64,000 bases of DNA, taken from the NCBI RefSeq assembly GCF_900186975.1, contig NZ_LT906441.1, positions 2,108,001 through 2,172,000 of the forward strand. The letters run 5' to 3'. Source of the DNA: Cutibacterium granulosum (lineage in GTDB: Bacteria > Actinomycetota > Actinomycetes > Propionibacteriales > Propionibacteriaceae). Under the pieces are notes generated by a model. It saw nothing but the letters and a program-made list of their open reading frames with translations. It ran no database searches and was not told the origin of the DNA. Every line of letters begins with the position of its first letter. Position 1 is the stretch's first letter. Both the position numbers and the translations under genes were made by a program. Positions 59,893 through 64,000 of this stretch are shown here, piece by piece.

Positions 59893-59923
59893 AAAAAAGG
59901 GGGGACGGCAGTGCCGTCCCCCC
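59893..59923 (-). terminator. Rho-independent terminator of rplM-rpsI
   Basis: On the minus strand a perfect 11-bp stem (GGGGGGACGGC with GCCGTCCCCCC, 3-nt loop) is followed by six T residues, 57 nt past the rpsI stop. This is a classic intrinsic terminator. Confidence 0.92.
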
Positions 59924-59979
59924 TGGACCCGACGGACCCATGCGGATCCGACAGGTTCACTGCTCGAGTTGATCCCAGA

Positions 59980-60498
59980 TCAACGCTTCGAGTACTGCGG
60001 AGCCTTGCGGGCCTTCTTGAGACCAGCCTTCTTGCGTTCCTTGACGCGGGCATCGCGGGTGAGCATGCCGGCCTTCTTCAGTGCCGGGCGAGATGCCTCG
60101 GCGTCAATGGCGTTGAGGGCACGAGCCACCCCCAAGCGCAGGGCGCCGGCCTGACCCGTCACGCCGCCCCCGACGATACGGGCGACGACGTCGTAGTTGC
60201 CCTCCATGCCAGTGGTGGCGAAGGGCTCGGAGACGATCTGCTGGTGCACCTTGTTGGGGAAGTACTCATCAAGGGTGCGGCCGTTGATCTTCCACTCGCC
60301 GGTGCCGGGGATCAGACGGACGCGGGCGATGGCCTGCTTGCGGCGGCCCGTGCCGTGGCCCGGAGCCACGACGGCTGGACGGATGGCGTCCCCGGAGGCC
60401 ACCGACGGGTTGGAGTCGGTGCGGTATGCGATTTCATGATCGCCCTCGGTGAAGGGCTTCACCTCGGTCTCGAGGTTCTCATTGGCGTTCTCAGTCAC
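59980..60498 (-). CDS. rpsI: 30S ribosomal protein S9
   Basis: This 172-aa S9 has the conserved core [50 protein letters not shown] and the tRNA-contacting C-terminal [12 protein letters not shown]. The first 40 residues are an acidic extension common in actinobacterial S9. GTG 60498 (TENANENL...) is preferred over ATG 60522, which overlaps the rplM stop; GGGAAC lies upstream. It is co-transcribed with rplM. Confidence 0.96.
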   Translation of the reverse strand: MTENANENLETEVKPFTEGDHEIAYRTDSNPSVASGDAIRPAVVAPGHGTGRRKQAIARVRLIPGTGEWKINGRTLDEYFPNKVHQQIVSEPFATTGMEGNYDVVARIVGGGVTGQAGALRLGVARALNAIDAEASRPALKKAGMLTRDARVKERKKAGLKKARKAPQYSKR

Positions 60499-60518
60499 TG
60501 TTCCCAATCCTTCTGCGA

Positions 60519-60962
60519 TCACTGAGCGATCTGGGTGATCGCGTAGGGCTGCGGCTTCTGGGCGGTGTGCGGGTGCTCAGGTCCGCTGTACACCTTGAGC
60601 TTGCCCATCTGCTGACGGGACAGCTTGTTCTTGGGCATCATGCCCCACACGGCGCGCTCGACGGCACGACGCGGATTCTTCTCGAGGAGCTCGCCGATCG
60701 TCGTGGTGCGCAGGCCGCCGGGACGACCGGAGTGGTCGTGGCGCAGCGACTTGTTGGCCTTGTCGCCGGTGACGGCGATCTTGGAGGCATTGACGACGAT
60801 GACGAAGTCACCGGTGTCGACGTGGGGGGCGTACTGCGGCTTGTGCTTGCCGCGCAGGAGGTTCGCGGCATTGACGGCCACCTTGCCCAGGACGATGTCT
60901 TGAGCGTCGATGACCCACCAGTTCCGCGTCACCTCTCCGGCCTTGGGGCTGTAGGTGGTCAC
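60519..60962 (-). CDS. rplM: 50S ribosomal protein L13
   Basis: This 147-aa protein starts at GTG 60962 after AAGAAGG, giving [20 protein letters not shown], the standard L13 N-terminus and length. Other landmarks are [39 protein letters not shown] and HPHTAQKPQ. An open frame continues upstream for 43 codons but has no L13 homology and crosses a palindrome. It is the first gene of the rplM-rpsI operon. Confidence 0.96.
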   Translation of the reverse strand: MTTYSPKAGEVTRNWWVIDAQDIVLGKVAVNAANLLRGKHKPQYAPHVDTGDFVIVVNASKIAVTGDKANKSLRHDHSGRPGGLRTTTIGELLEKNPRRAVERAVWGMMPKNKLSRQQMGKLKVYSGPEHPHTAQKPQPYAITQIAQ

Positions 60963-60984
60963 AGGTACCTTCTTGAAATCTCGC

Positions 60985-61000
60985 ACCCCCGTACGGGGGT
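60985..61000 (-). promoter_or_regulatory. Perfect palindrome in the rplM leader
   Basis: ACCCCCGTACGGGGGT is fully self-complementary and lies about 22 nt upstream of the rplM start. It could form a stem that autoregulates L13-S9 synthesis or act as a protein site. Function is inferred. Confidence 0.4.
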
Positions 61001-61202
61001 CTTTGACTTCCACACCTCCAGATGGGGATGTGGTCGCCCAAGCCTGGTGGCCGGGCACTGCAATTGGTTCTCCTGACAGTCTGACCTGCAACGGCGCCGT
61101 GCGCTGACGCCGGAGATCGGCTACCGCATCACGACATCGACGTGTCGGACAGACGGAGCGGCCGCGGTGGCCAACTCCCGTTTGCTCAAGAGCAACAGGG
61201 TC

Positions 61203-61232
61203 ACACTACACCATTGCGTATGAACAAGGCAA
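61203..61232 (-). promoter_or_regulatory. Candidate rplM-rpsI promoter
   Basis: A -35 TTGCCT (61227-61232) and -10 TAGTGT (61203-61208), separated by 18 nt on the minus strand, predict a leader of about 230 nt for rplM. Confidence 0.5.
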
Positions 61233-61486
61233 GACCCGCGAAGCTGGATTGCCCGTACTGGACTGCCCGGGGCGCGCGACGGCCCGGCGCCGAAGCCCGG
61301 CGTGACGCCAAGGGCTGTAGGATCCAAGGGCTGGGGATCGAGAGCCGCCGGCGTCGGAGGACTGGTCCGAGGCTCAGTGTGCTGACAGAGGCCGTGCCCT
61401 GCGCTGAGGTCAAATGAGCCCCTACGCCCTTGCATCGGCCCCGTCGGAGCGGTCGCCCGACCCCCCGGGCGGTAGAGCACCGGGCC

Positions 61487-61861
61487 TCAGGGCTGCTTGA
61501 CGATCTCCTTGCCGAACGGGAAACACGTCACGGGGATCATCTTGATCGAGACGACGGCGTTCATGATTCCGACAATGGTGAGCGCCTGAGCCAGGGCCAC
61601 GATGACGTGCCCGACGGCCAGCCACAGCCCAGCGACGATGAACCACACGACGTTCATGGCCGTGCTGCCGCCACCCACCCCCGGCTTGGCGACGACGTCT
61701 CGCCCGAACGGCCAGAGGGCGTAACGGGACATCCGAAAACACGCGACCCCAGCCGGAATCGTCACGATGAAGATGCAGGAGAACAGACCGATGAGCAGAT
61801 ACTCGAGGGCCAGCAGCCAGCCGCCGAGCACCACCCACAGAATGTTGAGGAAGGTACGCAC
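61487..61861 (-). CDS. YccF domain-containing membrane protein
   Basis: This 124-aa inner-membrane protein consists of two YccF repeats. Each has a hydrophobic pair followed by a polar signature: LNILWVVLGGWLLALEYLLI with ACFRMSRYALWPFGRDVV, then NVVWFIVAGLWLAVGHVIVA with IKMIPVTCFPFGKEIV. YccF proteins have no established function. GTG 61861 follows GGGAGA; the frame stays open upstream without homology. It is divergent from trmB. Confidence 0.88.
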   Translation of the reverse strand: MRTFLNILWVVLGGWLLALEYLLIGLFSCIFIVTIPAGVACFRMSRYALWPFGRDVVAKPGVGGGSTAMNVVWFIVAGLWLAVGHVIVALAQALTIVGIMNAVVSIKMIPVTCFPFGKEIVKQP

Positions 61862-61955
61862 GGTGCCAGTCTCCCATGACCACCAGGCGGTACCACAGTC
61901 ACGGTTGCGGCCACGACCAGATGTCTGCCTGCACGAGCAGCTATCATGACCCCCT

Positions 61956-62927
61956 GTGGCACCATCTGACGATCCCCAGGCAGACGAGCCCCAGGACACC
62001 GCGGACGAGCACATCGTGACACCGAGCGAACACACTTCCCCACCCCACGTTCGTCCCGCCGAGCCAACCTCTGCCCCCAGCTCCGAGGCCGGGCGACGGA
62101 ACGACTCAACCGAGACCTCGCCCGGCCCCACCCAGCAATCCCCCGGCCCTCCAACACACCATCCCGGACTGGGGGTGCAGGTCTCGGCTGGTGCAAATCG
62201 TGGCGGCACCCCATTTCGCCGCGGAGTCGTGTCGTTCGTACGCCGTTCCCCACGTATGAACGTCTCCCAGCAGAAGGCCCTGGACAGACTTTCGGACCGC
62301 TACCTCGTCGACGTCCCCCGTGACACGACGAGCACCTCGGTGGCTGCCGGATCCACGCTGGACGTCGCGGGGATCTTCGGCAGGACAGCTCCGCTCACCG
62401 TCGAGATCGGATCCGGGTCCGGGGACACCCTGGCCGCCGTGGCTGCCGCCCACCCGGACCGTGACTTCATCGGGTTCGAGGTCTACCTGCCCTCCATCGC
62501 CACCACGTTGAACAAGCTGGCGGAGAAGGGCGTCTCCAATGCGCGCGTCATCATGGCCGATGCCGCCGCCGGACTGGAGCATCTGTTCGTTGCAGGGCAG
62601 CTGGATGAGGTGTGGACCTTCTTCCCCGATCCGTGGCGCAAGAAACGTCACCACAAGCGCCGGATCGTCAACCCGGACACCATCGACCTGGTCACCTCGC
62701 GAGTCCGCCCGGGTGGGTTGTGGCGGCTGGCCACCGACTGGCAGGACTACGCCGACTGGATGCTCGATCTGCTGGGTCACGATGACAGGCTGGAGTCGGT
62801 CGGTGCGCAACCCGGGCCGCGCTGGACGGAGCGCCCTCTCACTCGCTACGAGAACAAGGGGGTCACCTCGGGACGGGTGGTGCACGACTTCACCTGGCGG
62901 GTGCGCACCGTGGAGTCGGCCTCATGA
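61956..62927 (+). CDS. trmB: tRNA (guanine-N7)-methyltransferase
   Basis: This 323-aa enzyme makes m7G46 in tRNA. The catalytic core starts near SFVRRSPRMNVSQQKAL (about 92) and contains VEIGSGSGDTLAAVA (SAM motif), TFFPDPWRKKRHHKRR and the C-terminal YENKGVTSGRVVHDF. Residues 1-88 are a disordered Pro/Ser/Glu extension. GTG 61956 has no SD, but TATCAT (61942-61947) lies 8 nt upstream, supporting a leaderless mRNA that includes the extension. Its stop overlaps the truA ATG by 4 nt. Confidence 0.92.
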   Translation: MAPSDDPQADEPQDTADEHIVTPSEHTSPPHVRPAEPTSAPSSEAGRRNDSTETSPGPTQQSPGPPTHHPGLGVQVSAGANRGGTPFRRGVVSFVRRSPRMNVSQQKALDRLSDRYLVDVPRDTTSTSVAAGSTLDVAGIFGRTAPLTVEIGSGSGDTLAAVAAAHPDRDFIGFEVYLPSIATTLNKLAEKGVSNARVIMADAAAGLEHLFVAGQLDEVWTFFPDPWRKKRHHKRRIVNPDTIDLVTSRVRPGGLWRLATDWQDYADWMLDLLGHDDRLESVGAQPGPRWTERPLTRYENKGVTSGRVVHDFTWRVRTVESAS

Positions 62928-64000
62928 CTCGTTGGCGCCTGGACATCTCCTACGACGGGGCGAACTTCTCGGGCTGGGCACGCCAGCCGCACCTGCGCAC
63001 CGTGCAGGGCGAGTTGGAGACCTGGATCCCCCGCGTCCTGCGTCTCGACCGCCCCACCCCGTTGACGGTGGCGGGACGCACGGACTCCGGGGTGCACGCT
63101 CGCGGTCAGGTGGCCCACGTCGACCTGCCGGACGGCCTCGATCCGCGTGCCGACCTGCACCGGCGTCTGCCCCGAGTGCTGGACCCAGACCTCGTGGTGC
63201 GCGAGATCACCGAGGTGCCGTCAACATTTGACGCTCGATTCTCCGCCCTGTGGCGTCGCTACGTGTACCGGGTCTGGGACGCCGACTCGGTTCCCGACCC
63301 GTTGCTGCGCAGCCACGTCGTCACCGTGCGGGAGCGACTCGATCTCGACGCCCTCAACGGTGCCGGGCAGTCGCTGCTGGGCCTGCGTGATTTCGCAGCA
63401 TTCTGCAAGCACCGCGAGGGTGCCACGACGATACGCACCCTCATGGACTGCCATGCCGTGCGTCGAGGATCCACACCTGGTCCTGCTCACACCAACCACG
63501 ATGGTCCACTGCCCGACCAGCACGCCGGCCCGGTCCACGGGGGCGAGACGACACAGGACTGCATGGCACAGGACTGCATGGCGCAGGGCAACACGACACG
63601 ACGCTGCATGACACGGGGCGAGGCAGAATCACGACCCATCAAAGTCACGCGGAGCACTGGAGCCGACGAAGCCGCAGGGACGATCGAGATCACCGTCCTG
63701 GCCGACGCATTCTGTCATTCCATGGTGCGCTCCCTGGTCGGGGCGCTGACGGCGGTGGCTTCCGGCAAACGTGACCAGGCCTGGTTGGATGAGGTCATGA
63801 CCTCATCACGACGGCACTCCTCGGTACTGGTGATGCCAGCTGCCGGACTCACCCTGGAGGAGGTGGGTTACCCCGACGAGGATGGTTTGGCAGCTCGGGC
63901 CGCGCAGGCCAGGGCCCGACGCAGCCAGGAAGATCTCGACGCGGCACGCAGCGGCACGGCGGGCTCCCTACCCGGTGCGCCACCGGTTCCCGGCACCTCT
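62924..64000 (+). CDS. truA: tRNA pseudouridine(38-40) synthase TruA (C-terminus beyond window) with internal insertion
   Basis: At least 359 codons are open to the window edge. TruA modifies the tRNA anticodon arm. Landmarks are LDISYDGANFSGWARQP, the catalytic Asp54 in AGRTDSGVHARGQVAH, RFSALWRRYVYRV, LRDFAAFCKHREGATT and AFCHSMVRSLVGALTAVASG. Between CHAVRRG (about 182) and TIEITVLADAF (about 253) lies an extra stretch of about 70 residues rich in His, Gly, Thr and Gln, including DCMAQDCMAQ. In the family these strands are nearly adjacent. The region after residue 320 is a polar tail. Translationally coupled to trmB. Confidence 0.93.
   Translation, partial: MTRWRLDISYDGANFSGWARQPHLRTVQGELETWIPRVLRLDRPTPLTVAGRTDSGVHARGQVAHVDLPDGLDPRADLHRRLPRVLDPDLVVREITEVPSTFDARFSALWRRYVYRVWDADSVPDPLLRSHVVTVRERLDLDALNGAGQSLLGLRDFAAFCKHREGATTIRTLMDCHAVRRGSTPGPAHTNHDGPLPDQHAGPVHGGETTQDCMAQDCMAQGNTTRRCMTRGEAESRPIKVTRSTGADEAAGTIEITVLADAFCHSMVRSLVGALTAVASGKRDQAWLDEVMTSSRRHSSVLVMPAAGLTLEEVGYPDEDGLAARAAQARARRSQEDLDAARSGTAGSLPGAPPVPGTS

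Larger units (their letters stand above)
59514..59979. other. Intergenic region between glmM and rpsI
   Basis: These 466 bp contain the glmM start region, about 230 bp with no recognised feature, the tandem array at 59764-59862 and the rpsI terminator. No protein-coding gene is supported. Confidence 0.5.
60963..61486. other. Long non-coding region upstream of rplM
   Basis: These 524 bp include the rplM 5' leader (about 230 nt from the predicted promoter at 61203-61232), a 16-bp palindrome at 60985-61000, and about 250 bp up to the YccF stop with no recognised gene. Confidence 0.45.

Noticed and set aside
60963-61091. N-terminal extension of rplM to 61091
   Set aside because: L13 begins at VTTYSPKAG with a good SD; the extension has no L13 homology and spans the palindrome.

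Overview
The window is high-GC actinobacterial chromosome, most likely a skin-type propionibacterium (Propionibacteriaceae, Cutibacterium-like). The evidence is two tandem secreted lipases of the GehA/GehB type, mannosyltransferases of the lipoglycan type (MptB and a PimB/MgtA-like enzyme), a PerM/DUF6350 protein near purN-purH, and SAM-IV, FMN and cobalamin riboswitches in actinobacterial style. Species is inferred from gene content only. No phage, insertion sequence, CRISPR array, rRNA or tRNA gene was recognised. The sequence is mostly core genome with a few accessory islands.

Layout. 0-7 kb (minus strand): start of purH, purN, then the riboflavin operon ribD-ribE-ribBA-ribH behind an FMN riboswitch, then the PerM-like membrane protein. 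7-9 kb: a divergent, single-pass membrane protein of unknown function followed by a degenerate GC-rich repeat array. 9.7-12 kb: sucCD. 12-16 kb: a secreted M23 endopeptidase and the PcrA/UvrD helicase. 16-20 kb: consensus promoter, SAM-IV riboswitch, a methionine-rich putative leader peptide, and the methionine ABC transporter metQ-metN-metI. 20-27.5 kb: small membrane proteins, guaA, cysE, a GuaB3-like protein, guaB and mptB, bringing GMP synthesis genes together. 27.6-31 kb: groES-groEL under two CIRCE operators and an LppM-like lipoprotein. 31-36 kb: a THUMP-like methyltransferase, Nudix hydrolase, aminopeptidase C, a Na+/H+ antiporter-family protein and a secreted metzincin protease. 36-40 kb: the t6A/ribosome modification cluster tsaE(GNAT fusion)-tsaB-rimI-tsaD. 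40-46 kb: a DEAD-box helicase with a large charged N-terminus, a GT4 mannosyltransferase, the NAD(P)HX repair enzyme and acpS.

46-52 kb is the most accessory-looking unit. A cobalamin riboswitch precedes one FecCD-type permease, one ATPase, three paralogous substrate-binding lipoproteins (two of them near-duplicates) and a SAM-dependent methyltransferase. 52-64 kb: glmS, two tandem secreted lipases in an AT-richer setting, coaA, glmM, rplM-rpsI, a YccF protein, trmB and truA (cut by the window end). glmS and glmM both feed UDP-GlcNAc synthesis.

Two window-wide themes stand out. First, several core genes with no Shine-Dalgarno sequence (guaA, glmS, glmM, trmB, pcrA, the GT4 enzyme and a GlsB-like gene) have a TANNNT -10 box exactly 7-8 nt before the start codon, the spacing expected for leaderless transcripts. 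Second, degenerate short repeats occur between genes, and low-complexity in-frame insertions or tails occur in conserved enzymes (TruA, NnrE/D, RimI, TsaE, MptB, PcrA).
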